64,000 nt of DNA from positions 124,001 to 188,000 of the forward strand of contig NZ_PVTE01000004.1 of assembly GCF_003002825.1 (NCBI RefSeq). The letters are read 5' to 3'. Made by a program: the position numbers and the translations under genes. Numbering within the stretch: position 1 is the first letter of the stretch; the number at the start of each line of letters is the position of its first letter. The notes beneath the pieces were generated by a model. It was not told the DNA's origin and did no database searches. It saw only the letters and a program-made list of their open reading frames with translations. The stretch is from Spirosoma oryzae. GTDB taxonomy: Bacteria; Bacteroidota; Bacteroidia; Cytophagales; Spirosomataceae. Below, piece after piece: positions 51,177 to 59,488 of the stretch.

Positions 51177-54128
51177 ATGACCCGCTTCAAACGCCTTGAC
51201 CGATTAGCCGGCTGGCTCGTCTTTGCCATTGCGCTGACTACCTACAGCCTGACCGTAGAACCAACCGCCAGTTTCTGGGACTGCGGGGAGTTTATAGCCT
51301 CCTCGTATAAGCTACAGGTCCCCCACCCGCCCGGTGCTCCGTTCTTCCTGCTGATCAGCCGGTTATTTTCCCTGCTTTCACTGGGCGACCTATCCCGCGT
51401 TGCGTACTGGGCCAATATGGTATCGGTGGTCGCCAGCGCATTTACGGTGCTCTTTCTGTGCTGGACGATTACACTGCTGGCCCGTAAAGTCATCGCCAAA
51501 CCCGAATCGGCCTACAGCCGGGCTGACATGGGGCTGGTGATTGGAGCCGGTATGGTGGGGGCACTGGCCTATACCTTCTCCGACACGTTCTGGTTTTCGG
51601 CCGTTGAAGCCGAGGTTTACGGTATCTCGTCGTTCTTTACCGCCATCGTCGTGTGGGCAGCGCTGACCTGGGAACGTATCGACGAACCGGCGCTGGCCAA
51701 CCGCTGGCTACTCCTCATCGCATACCTGACGGGCATTTCAATCGGAGTTCACCTGTTAAACCTGGTCACCTTGCCGGGACTGGCCCGGCTTTATTACGCC
51801 AAAACCTACCCACAGCCAACGCGCTGGGGCTGGATCAAGGCACTGGCCGCTGGCTTTCTGATACTGGGGCTGATCAATGCAGCGATTCCCGGCTTGCCAG
51901 CGTTGGCATTCATCGTCGATCGATGGGCAGTCAACGGACTGGGTTTACCCTTCAACGCGGGTATCTATCTGTTTTGCATCGGGTTGACCGGTGCGCTGGT
52001 CTACGGCATCTGCTGGTCGGCGGTCCGTCACCGCGCCGGAATGAACACAGCCCTGCTGGCGGTAGCCTTTCTGCTAATTGGTTACGGGTCGTATCTACAG
52101 GTGCTGGTTCGGGCCGGTTTCAATCCGCCGATTAATGAGAACGACCCGAGCAACGTTATCAATTTCAAAGCCTACCAGAGCCGGGAGCAATACGGTAGCC
52201 GGTCGCTGCTGTATGGCCCCGTCTTTACCGCCCGGCCAATCGAGCAGAAACGGGGCGCGCCGATGTGGAAGCGGCAGGGCAACAAATACGTCATCTACGA
52301 TTACCAGCCCGAATACGTCTACGCACCGGGCGACCAGATGCTGTTTCCCCGGCTCTACAGCTATCAGCTCAACCACCCCGCGTTGTACCGGCAGATGCTG
52401 GGACTGACCGACGGGCAGCGACCGACCATGCGCGACAACCTGCGCTTTCTGTTTACATACCAGTTGGGGCATATGTGGGCGCGCTACGTGTTGTGGAACT
52501 TTGCGGGCCGCGACAGCGACGAGGACGATGCTGGTTTTCTGCTGCCCTGGTCGGCGACCGACTCACTACCCGAGCTGCTTCGACAGAATAAAGCCCACGA
52601 CAACTTTTATATGCTGCCGCTGCTGCTGGTCATTGCGGGGGCCGTGTACCACTACCGGCGACAGCGGGCACACTGGCTGGCAACCGGGCTGTTATTCTTG
52701 CTAACCGGGATCGGCCTACAGGTGTTTCTGAATTCGCCCCCCTCCGAACCCCGCGAACGGGACTATATCTACGTGGGCTCGTTTTACTTCATGGCCATCT
52801 GGCTGGGGCTGGGCGTACTGGCGCTGGCCCAACAGATGCAACGCTGGGTACGACAGGAGCAGCTGCGGACGGTACTGGTAGCCGGTAGTTGCCTGCTGGT
52901 TCCGGTAATGATGGGTGTCAAAAGCTGGGATAATCATGACCGGTCAAACCGCTACCACTCGGTCGATTTTGCGAAGAATATGCTCAACAGTTGCGCCACC
53001 AATGCGATTCTGTTTACCGAAGGCGACAACGATACGTTCCCGCTGTGGTATGCGCAGGAGGTGGAAGGAGTCCGGCGCGACGTACGGGTGTGCAACCTCA
53101 GCCTGCTGGGCATGGATTGGTACATTCAGCAGATGAAGCGTAAAATCTACGAATCGGATGCCGTACCGATATCGCTGGCGTTCGACAACTTCATCAAGGG
53201 AAAGAACGACTACGTACCGTTCTATGAAATCGCCAGTGTGAAAGCGGGGATTGATCTGAAGCAGTACATCAATCTGGTCAAGTCGGACAATCCGGCCATT
53301 CAGGCCCCTTTGCTGGGTGGCGGCACAACCAGTATTCTGCCCTCCCAGGTGCTGTTTCTACCGATCGATAAAGCAGCCGTCGACAAGGCAGGTTTTGTAC
53401 CGGCAGCGTTGAAGCCACTGATGAGCGACACCCTGCAATGGACACTAGGCAAGAAAGACCTATACAAACCGGAGTTGATTATGCTCGACATGATCGCCAC
53501 CAACAACTGGCAGCGCCCGCTTTACTTCTCCAGCACCCTGACCGAAGCACACTACCTGAATCTGAAAGACCATATGCAGCTGGAGGGCTATGCGTACCGG
53601 CTGATGCCCGTAGCTGTACCCGGTGCGTCGGATGGGTATGTCGACAGTCAGCTCATGTACCGGAACATGAAAACGAAGATGGCCTGGCGGCAGCTCGATA
53701 ACCCCGACGTGTATTACGACAGTACGTACAAGCGCACTCCGGCGGTGTCGGCCCGCATGGCGTTTCTGCGCCTGGCCGATCAGCTGGTACGGGAAGGCGA
53801 CACGGGAAAAGCCCGAAACGTACTGCTGGATTCGCTACGGGTGTTGCCCGACAAGAGTATCCCCTACGACTATGTATCGTCGAGCTACGTACCGCTCTTA
53901 CTGGCCGTCGATGAACAAAAACGGGCGCTGACCATTGCCGATACCATGGCTCGCCGGGCCGATCAGAACCTGACCTATGCCGAAAGTGGGGCGGGCCAGT
54001 TTAGTAATCCGCAACTGGATCTGTACGTACTCCATAATCTGGCGTCGGCTTACAGAGCCGCCAAGCAACCGGAAGCCGAACGCTACGAAGCACTGCTCCA
54101 GAAACACGCCGGGGCATTCGGTAAGTAA
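51177..54128 (+). CDS. DUF2723 protein, protein O-mannosyltransferase-like membrane protein
   Basis: 983 residues from the ATG at 51177. The GT-C fold start is clear: first helix (LAGWLVFAIALTTYSLTV), PTASFWDCGEFIASSYKLQ with the catalytic Asp/Glu loop, and PHPPGAPFFLLISRLF. About a dozen helices reach residue 600, including the NENDPSNVINFKAYQSREQYG loop and SEPRERDYIYVGSF. A long periplasmic C-terminal part follows with TEGDNDTFPLWYAQEVEG and TPR-like helices at the end. Bacteroidota use such enzymes to move lipid-linked sugars onto exported proteins or glycans; the exact acceptor is unknown. Confidence 0.93.
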   Translation: MTRFKRLDRLAGWLVFAIALTTYSLTVEPTASFWDCGEFIASSYKLQVPHPPGAPFFLLISRLFSLLSLGDLSRVAYWANMVSVVASAFTVLFLCWTITLLARKVIAKPESAYSRADMGLVIGAGMVGALAYTFSDTFWFSAVEAEVYGISSFFTAIVVWAALTWERIDEPALANRWLLLIAYLTGISIGVHLLNLVTLPGLARLYYAKTYPQPTRWGWIKALAAGFLILGLINAAIPGLPALAFIVDRWAVNGLGLPFNAGIYLFCIGLTGALVYGICWSAVRHRAGMNTALLAVAFLLIGYGSYLQVLVRAGFNPPINENDPSNVINFKAYQSREQYGSRSLLYGPVFTARPIEQKRGAPMWKRQGNKYVIYDYQPEYVYAPGDQMLFPRLYSYQLNHPALYRQMLGLTDGQRPTMRDNLRFLFTYQLGHMWARYVLWNFAGRDSDEDDAGFLLPWSATDSLPELLRQNKAHDNFYMLPLLLVIAGAVYHYRRQRAHWLATGLLFLLTGIGLQVFLNSPPSEPRERDYIYVGSFYFMAIWLGLGVLALAQQMQRWVRQEQLRTVLVAGSCLLVPVMMGVKSWDNHDRSNRYHSVDFAKNMLNSCATNAILFTEGDNDTFPLWYAQEVEGVRRDVRVCNLSLLGMDWYIQQMKRKIYESDAVPISLAFDNFIKGKNDYVPFYEIASVKAGIDLKQYINLVKSDNPAIQAPLLGGGTTSILPSQVLFLPIDKAAVDKAGFVPAALKPLMSDTLQWTLGKKDLYKPELIMLDMIATNNWQRPLYFSSTLTEAHYLNLKDHMQLEGYAYRLMPVAVPGASDGYVDSQLMYRNMKTKMAWRQLDNPDVYYDSTYKRTPAVSARMAFLRLADQLVREGDTGKARNVLLDSLRVLPDKSIPYDYVSSSYVPLLLAVDEQKRALTIADTMARRADQNLTYAESGAGQFSNPQLDLYVLHNLASAYRAAKQPEAERYEALLQKHAGAFGK

Positions 54129-54141
54129 GCCATACAGTGCA

Positions 54142-54173
54142 GCCCTAAACGGTTTTCCTAAACCGTTTAGGGC
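54142..54173. terminator. Perfect 14-bp hairpin between convergent genes
   Basis: GCCCTAAACGGTTT and AAACCGTTTAGGGC around a TCCT loop, between the DUF2723 stop (54128) and the lipoprotein stop (54175). No strong T-run, but position and stability suggest a shared transcription end. Confidence 0.75.
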
Positions 54174-54174
54174 G

Positions 54175-54612
54175 CTACATACCTGCGCGTTTCGCTTTGA
54201 TACTGAATTGAAGTGTGTTGGTACCTATCTCGGTACGGCTGTCGTAGTTGAAGGTGGTCTCGTCGATCGTACCGACGCGGTTAGCCCCGTCGTACATCTC
54301 GAACTTTCCGCCCCCCAACCGGAGCGACAGATTGAGGGAGTCGCTCAGGGGGGTACGGCCCTGGATACCGATGATATAAACGATGCCGACGCGGTTGTCG
54401 GCATTCCGGGCAATTTTGACCGATCCGGTATAGACCTGGTTGTTTTGCGGATTGGTGTACGGAAAGTTGTACGTAACGGTCCCGATTCCGTTTGCGCCGG
54501 GCGTCGTATACTGCGTCATTTCGTAGGTACCGGCAATCTCCGGTTCAGGGTCTACCCCACCACCACAGGCCAGCAACGTCAGCAGTGGAAGGCAATACAG
54601 AAGTCGTTTCAT
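54175..54612 (-). CDS. Small hypothetical lipoprotein, lipocalin-like
   Basis: 145 residues with lipobox (LPLLTLLACGGG, Cys16). The rest is predicted beta: IAGTYEMTQYT, VTYNFPYTN, QVYTGSVKIAR, VGIVYIIGIQGR, SLNLSLRLGGGKFEMYD, NTLQFSIKAKRAG. This opening ('IAGTY-M') and strand pattern resemble lipocalin-like META/DUF-type lipoproteins of Bacteroidota. Function unknown; single gene. Confidence 0.8.
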   Translation of the reverse strand: MKRLLYCLPLLTLLACGGGVDPEPEIAGTYEMTQYTTPGANGIGTVTYNFPYTNPQNNQVYTGSVKIARNADNRVGIVYIIGIQGRTPLSDSLNLSLRLGGGKFEMYDGANRVGTIDETTFNYDSRTEIGTNTLQFSIKAKRAGM

Positions 54613-54704
54613 AGCGGAAAAGCGTTTGACAAGCCCTTGTCAAAAGTCATTCCGAAGATTTCTTTGCGGCTGCCCAGCCAACCATTTTTAATCTCGTTTC
54701 TGCA

Positions 54705-55790
54705 CTAACCGGTATTTCCATACTGACCCACCTTCCTACCAATTTCTTGTATATCTGCCAGTTCGTGGAAAGCACTGATTACAATTCGCGTATTGGCCCG
54801 GTCGCTGGGTGTCGGATAGGCAAACGAGTAAATCAGCATGTTGTGCTGAAGCAGAAATGGATAGAGTGCATCCTGCCCGGTGTAGAACACAGGATAGCCG
54901 GCGGCCTGCTGAAACTGGCCCGTGGGCAGCAGTACCTCAGCCGCTTTGTCGACGAGTTGCCGAAGCCGGCCATACTGTGTCTCATACAGCGAACGAGCAC
55001 GTACGAAAGCAGCCAGATAAGCGGGTGGTATGGGTGAACAGGCTCCGAAAAAGGGGGTTTTCCGCAGTTGCTGCAACCTGTCGGCGTCGCCCAGCACGAC
55101 ACCACCCGGCAGACCCATCGCCTTGGCGAGCGATCCGGTAACCAGCAGTCGTACGTTATCCCGCTGCGGTAGCTGCGACCAGATACCACGGCCACCGTTC
55201 AACAGACCCAGCCCGTGTGAATCATCGACAACCAGGGTAATCAACCGATCGTCGGGCAGGTCGTTAACCCAGGCGAAGTCGTACAGTTCCGATCGAACGG
55301 CATCCAGCGAGTTTGTCAGGATAGCAACGGGTTGTGCCGGGTTCAGCGCCCGCACCTGCTCGGCGATGTGCTGGCACCAGTCATCAAACGATGTTCCTGG
55401 CAGACTTGTCGCCGGACCATTCCAGAGCGCGGGATGGGTGCCGGGCGCGTAGAGCAGGTGCATCGATTGCGCTTGCAGCCACTGCACGACCACCTGCCCC
55501 GCCAACATACCCGACGACAAGGTCAGTGCGGCCTGCGGCTGATTGTCGACCGTTCCGACCATTGCGGCCAGTTGCGCTTCGGCTTCCTCGTAGATCGTCA
55601 GGCGCAGGTTACCGTTGCGCGAACTGCCGAACACGGTCCCGTACTGTTGTATCGCGTCGACAAGCTGCTGCTGCATGACCGGGTGCTGCGGTATGCCCAG
55701 ATAAGCCGTTCCGCTGAAAAACAGATAGTCCTGTTCGTTGTGCCGGATCAATCGATTGGGGAGCTGATCGACGGAAATTGTAGTACTCAT
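54705..55790 (-). CDS. PLP-dependent alpha-oxoamine synthase-type aminotransferase (KBL/BioF-like)
   Basis: 361 residues, fold type I. Recognisable parts: YLFFSGTAYLGIPQHP, YGTVFGSSRNGNLRL, LSSGMLAGQVVVQ (cofactor-ring region), LVVDDSHGLGLL (Asp/His) and VTGSLAKAMGLPGG with the PLP-binding Lys. AOAS members condense an amino acid with an acyl-CoA; the protein is somewhat shorter than BioF and its substrate is not determined. It overlaps the dipeptide epimerase gene upstream by four bases, so the two are translated together. Confidence 0.9.
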   Translation of the reverse strand: MSTTISVDQLPNRLIRHNEQDYLFFSGTAYLGIPQHPVMQQQLVDAIQQYGTVFGSSRNGNLRLTIYEEAEAQLAAMVGTVDNQPQAALTLSSGMLAGQVVVQWLQAQSMHLLYAPGTHPALWNGPATSLPGTSFDDWCQHIAEQVRALNPAQPVAILTNSLDAVRSELYDFAWVNDLPDDRLITLVVDDSHGLGLLNGGRGIWSQLPQRDNVRLLVTGSLAKAMGLPGGVVLGDADRLQQLRKTPFFGACSPIPPAYLAAFVRARSLYETQYGRLRQLVDKAAEVLLPTGQFQQAAGYPVFYTGQDALYPFLLQHNMLIYSFAYPTPSDRANTRIVISAFHELADIQEIGRKVGQYGNTG

Positions 55791-56812
55791 GGCTCGACCA
55801 GTTGTGCCCCCGTACCCGGCCTGTCGGCATACTGTATCCGGCCGTCGTTGAACGTCACGCCGGTTGCCGGATCATTGGTGATAAGCAGCGCCCCGTCGAG
55901 ATCGGCGTAATCGAGCAGGGGTAAGAGTTGCGCGATTGCCGAAATGCCAACGCTCGACTCGGTCATGCAGCCGACCATAACCCGCAGATTCAGTGCCCGC
56001 GCCCGCTCGATCATGCGCCGGGCGGGTGTTAGTCCCCCGCATTTGGTCAGCTTGATGTTTACGCCGTGGAACAGCCCCGCACACCGGTCGACGTCGCTTT
56101 CAACGATACAGCTTTCGTCGGCAATGATGGGCAATTCACTTTGCTCAAACACGCGTCTGGCCCCGTCGCGGTCGCTGGCCGGCAGGGGTTGCTCGATAAA
56201 TTCGACCCCCAGGCGGGTGAGTTCGGGCGCAAACGCAAGGGTCTGCTCGACCGTCCAGCCACAGTTGGCATCGACCCGGAAGCGGGCATCCGTGTGCTGC
56301 CGCAATGTCTCGATCGTTGTCAGATCGGTATCGGCCCGCCCCAGTTTGATCTTGTAGAGTGGCCACGGCCATTCCACCAGTTTCGCCACCATGCGTTCAG
56401 GCGTATCGAGTCCGATGGTATAGTTTGTTAGCGGAGCCTGGGCAGGATCGAGTTGCCAGCGTTGGTAAAGTGGCTTTCCCTGTCGTTTGGCCCACAGATC
56501 CCAGGCCGCCTGATCGAGCGCGCAGGCTGCAAACGGCTGATCGGCGAGGTAGGGATGCAGTTCTGCCCAGAAGGCAGCCGGATCGGTCAGGTCGTGGGCT
56601 TCGATAAGCGGCCGAACGGCTTCCAGCGCCTGCGTCATCGACTCAATCGTAACGCCGTAGTAGCGGGTAGCCGTGGCCTCGCCCAGCCCGGTCGGTCCGC
56701 CGGGTTCGTCGCTCAGCGCGACGATCAACGTGGGCTGTACGTCGCGGCTGTCGTGGGCAATGGTAAACGTGTGACGCAGCCGCAAATCGACCGGGTGCAG
56801 GTGTAAACGCAT
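55787..56812 (-). CDS. Enolase-superfamily dipeptide epimerase (Ala-Glu epimerase type)
   Basis: 341 residues. Mandelate racemase/muconate lactonising fold with the Lys-x-Lys catalytic motif LYKIKLGRAD, metal ligands in RVDANCGW (Asp), FIEQPLPASD (Glu) and IIADESC (Asp), and the second catalytic Lys in GVNIKLTKCGG, then MVGCMTESSVG. This set fits L-Ala-D/L-Glu epimerases, which recycle murein tripeptide products. First gene of a two-gene unit with the AOAS-type enzyme. Confidence 0.9.
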   Translation of the reverse strand: MRLHLHPVDLRLRHTFTIAHDSRDVQPTLIVALSDEPGGPTGLGEATATRYYGVTIESMTQALEAVRPLIEAHDLTDPAAFWAELHPYLADQPFAACALDQAAWDLWAKRQGKPLYQRWQLDPAQAPLTNYTIGLDTPERMVAKLVEWPWPLYKIKLGRADTDLTTIETLRQHTDARFRVDANCGWTVEQTLAFAPELTRLGVEFIEQPLPASDRDGARRVFEQSELPIIADESCIVESDVDRCAGLFHGVNIKLTKCGGLTPARRMIERARALNLRVMVGCMTESSVGISAIAQLLPLLDYADLDGALLITNDPATGVTFNDGRIQYADRPGTGAQLVEP

Positions 56813-56946
56813 ACAAGTCAGTTCAGACCGGCAAGATACAGCCGGCAGGTACTACCCGAACGGATCGGACTGAATTTTCAGTACCCACCGAATCGACCAG
56901 CTCATCGCGTTTGCGAAGCGAACAATCAACCGTTGGTCCGGCAACG

Positions 56947-58014
56947 TCAGTTAGCGGGTCGCCTGCTGACTGAAGCGACAGGATCGTTGTCGCAAGCGGG
57001 CGCTGTCCAGGCAGCTACGTACGTTAGAAACCGATCGACCGACACCTGGTATTCCAGCCGGCCTACCAGGCTACGCGTCACGATGCCCGCTTTTTCCGGC
57101 TGCCACTGCCGGGTCACTGCGTCGTAACTGTACAGCGGAATCGAATCACCCGGTTGTATGGGTCGTCCCGTCTGTGCGTTGATCGTTGCCGGATTCAGGT
57201 CCATATAGCACACTATTGGCAGTGAGCTGCTATAAGCCAGCTGGTAAGCAGACGAATAGCTTTCCAGCGTCACCGACCCCGCCATCGACAGCACGCGTAA
57301 GGGGTCAGGATTTATCCTGCCATCGCGCGATTTGACACTGAACAGCCTGCCGCCCCCCGGCACCTGACTGGTGGCTGGTTCGCGGGCGTTTGTGTATACT
57401 GTCGTCAGGGTGACTGCACCGGCAACTGGCTTTCCGTCGCGATCCAGCAGCCGGGTACCAGGCTCCAGTAGTACCGATGCTTTATCCGTCGATCGTGGGG
57501 GCGACGGCGTTAGCAACGCTACCGGTTCAGACGTAGCCCCATCGGCACCGGCATGTTTCGTGATGCGCCCGGCTGCCAGCGTGCGGGGTGGTCGGGCAAG
57601 ATCGATCCACCGTAGCGTACGCGTCAGCCGGTTTCGACTGGTTACGGTGATGGGCTGCACAATGGTGAGATACCCGTCGGCTTCGATCACAAGCGTAAAC
57701 TGGATTGGTTCTTTGCTCGACGGCGCGAGCGAAGGTAGCACAGCCAGGCACAATAGCCCCTCCGCGTCGACGCTGTATTTCGTCGTACCGTGCGTCGTCA
57801 CAATTTTGTCGGCATCGGGCCCGGCCAGGGTTACCCGGCTGCTTGTTGGCAATGGATTACCAGCCGGATCATGCAGCCGAATAGCAATGATACCCGTCGT
57901 GATCGGGGCTTTCGTCCGCAGGGCAACCCCGTCGATCGGGTTCCGGCAGGCCACTGTCAGTTCCAGTAGCGTTACCACCCACGTCAACGTATGGAATACG
58001 CGCATAAACATCAT
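56947..58014 (-). CDS. Hypothetical lipoprotein with carboxypeptidase-regulatory-like beta domains
   Basis: 355 residues with a lipoprotein-like signal (WVVTLLELTVACRN). The N-terminal domain (TGIIAIRLHDPAGNPLP, FTLVIEADGYLTIVQPI) is a beta-sandwich of the kind seen in carboxypeptidase-regulatory-like domains. A second such block (LLDRDGKPVAGAVTLTTVY) follows, then a C-terminal beta part ending SVDRFLTYVAAWTAP. Probably surface or periplasmic. No family with known function was recognised. It is isolated and faces the exopolysaccharide locus. Confidence 0.7.
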   Translation of the reverse strand: MMFMRVFHTLTWVVTLLELTVACRNPIDGVALRTKAPITTGIIAIRLHDPAGNPLPTSSRVTLAGPDADKIVTTHGTTKYSVDAEGLLCLAVLPSLAPSSKEPIQFTLVIEADGYLTIVQPITVTSRNRLTRTLRWIDLARPPRTLAAGRITKHAGADGATSEPVALLTPSPPRSTDKASVLLEPGTRLLDRDGKPVAGAVTLTTVYTNAREPATSQVPGGGRLFSVKSRDGRINPDPLRVLSMAGSVTLESYSSAYQLAYSSSLPIVCYMDLNPATINAQTGRPIQPGDSIPLYSYDAVTRQWQPEKAGIVTRSLVGRLEYQVSVDRFLTYVAAWTAPACDNDPVASVSRRPAN

Positions 58015-58502
58015 AAACGATACGGTTCATCGAGCCGGTGCATTCTTGAACTTTACCTATACTGATTAAAAAACTACGCTCGACACTATTTTTAATTACA
58101 CGTACTACCTAGGCCGGCTTGGTTGCCCATCGACCTGTGTACGCGTTACCAGCCTGCCAAAAGCGACAAGCGACACTGTTGTTGTTCGTACGCTACGTCT
58201 GACCAGGCTTCGCAGTATACTATTATGATTAAGTGTTACCCAAATATAATAATTTTACACTTACACATATACTCAAGAAACCATATTCATTTTTCATAAC
58301 TATATTATATACACAGCCTGGCCATATGGCTTTATTATCCCATCACTACCCATATGCGCATTGCTACCGTTCGCTCCACACGAATAGCCTGATTCATAGA
58401 TATCGATACCCGATCAAGTATGGCACAAAAATTGGTATTTGTTTTCGGTCAAACATAGACTATTAATTAACATTTTTAATATTTAGTAAACTTACAGCTC
58501 GT
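58015..58502. other. AT-rich intergenic region upstream of the exopolysaccharide locus
   Basis: About 490 bases of AT-rich DNA between divergent genes. A 77-codon frame at 58233-58466 has an unlikely composition and is not accepted. The region probably holds control elements for the polysaccharide operon. Confidence 0.5.
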
Positions 58503-58510
58503 TATATTTG
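58503..58510 (+). promoter_or_regulatory. -7 box of the exopolysaccharide operon
   Basis: TATATTTG matches TAnnTTTG about 120 bases before the first gene; TTTAG near 58482 could serve as a weak -33 element. Confidence 0.5.
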
Positions 58511-58632
58511 TCTGACTGACAACGATGAATGCCCGTCAGACCGATCGATGAGTGGCAACTAACGCAACCATGGTCCAGACGTCCGTTTCACCGATTGCTG
58601 CTTTATCTCTCTATATAGACTCGTTACTGTCC

Positions 58633-59451
58633 ATGAAACAACGCATTACCCAAAATTGCACTTTTCTACTACGGTTCATCCTACTTGCCAGCATAGCCTG
58701 CCAACTGACCAGCTGTGCGTCGACGAAAGAGTTGTCCTATTTTCAGAACGGGCAAAACGCCACGGATCTGGTTTCGGCCACCGCGCGTTACACGCCAACC
58801 ATACAGCCGGGCGACATCCTTTCCATTCAGATCAGCAGTCTGAACCCCGAAGCATCGACGTTTTTCAATCCGTACACGTCGTTTGCCGTCGCCGACCGCG
58901 CCAGTCAGCCCATGGCGGCTAACTCGACCTCACCCCTGCAACCCGTCAGCGGCTATATGGTCGATGCCGACGGGGCCGTTGAACTGCCCGTGATCGGTAA
59001 GCTGTCAGTGAAAGGCCTGACGGTAGCGCAGATTCGGGAGCGTGTGCGGGAACCCCTGCGCGAATACCTGAAAGAGCCAACCGTGAACGTACGCAACCTG
59101 ACCTTCCGCATCTCGGTCATGGGCGAAGTGGCCCGTCCGTCACTCTTTACGGTTCCAAATGAGCAGTTGACCCTGCTGGAAGCCCTGAGCCTGGCCGGTG
59201 ACGTAACGATTTTCGGTCGCCGGACCGACGTGCTGGTAATTCGGGAAGAAAATGGGCAACGCAAGTTCGGCCACGTCGACCTGACCCGTCGCGATCTGTT
59301 CAGTTCGCCTTATTACTACCTCCATCCGAACGACGTCGTCTACGTCGAACCCAGTAAAGTACGCGCTGCAACCGCCGACCGAACGATGCAGGTGGCCCCG
59401 ATTGCCATCAGTGCGCTGTCATTTCTGGCCATCATCGCCACTCGCTTCTAG
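58633..59451 (+). CDS. Outer-membrane polysaccharide export lipoprotein (Wza-like)
   Basis: 272 residues from the ATG at 58633, which gives a lipoprotein signal (LLASIACQLTSCAS). Polysaccharide-export domain: YTPTIQPGDILSIQISSLN, VDADGAVELPVIGKLSVKG, LTVAQIRERVREPL, followed by a SLBB domain (VMGEVARPSLFTVPNEQ, LTLLEALSLAGDV). A C-terminal hydrophobic segment (APIAISALSFLAIIATRF) crosses or enters the outer membrane. It forms the export channel for capsule or exopolysaccharide. First gene of the locus, 37 bases before the kinase gene. Confidence 0.94.
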   Translation: MKQRITQNCTFLLRFILLASIACQLTSCASTKELSYFQNGQNATDLVSATARYTPTIQPGDILSIQISSLNPEASTFFNPYTSFAVADRASQPMAANSTSPLQPVSGYMVDADGAVELPVIGKLSVKGLTVAQIRERVREPLREYLKEPTVNVRNLTFRISVMGEVARPSLFTVPNEQLTLLEALSLAGDVTIFGRRTDVLVIREENGQRKFGHVDLTRRDLFSSPYYYLHPNDVVYVEPSKVRAATADRTMQVAPIAISALSFLAIIATRF

Positions 59452-59488
59452 CCGAACACTCCCTGTATACTTTATCCAATAAACGACT

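Noticed and set aside
58233..58466. 77-codon frame in the AT-rich region before the polysaccharide locus
   Set aside because: Composition driven by AT-rich DNA (many His/Tyr/Ser), no domain or ribosome binding site; probably chance.
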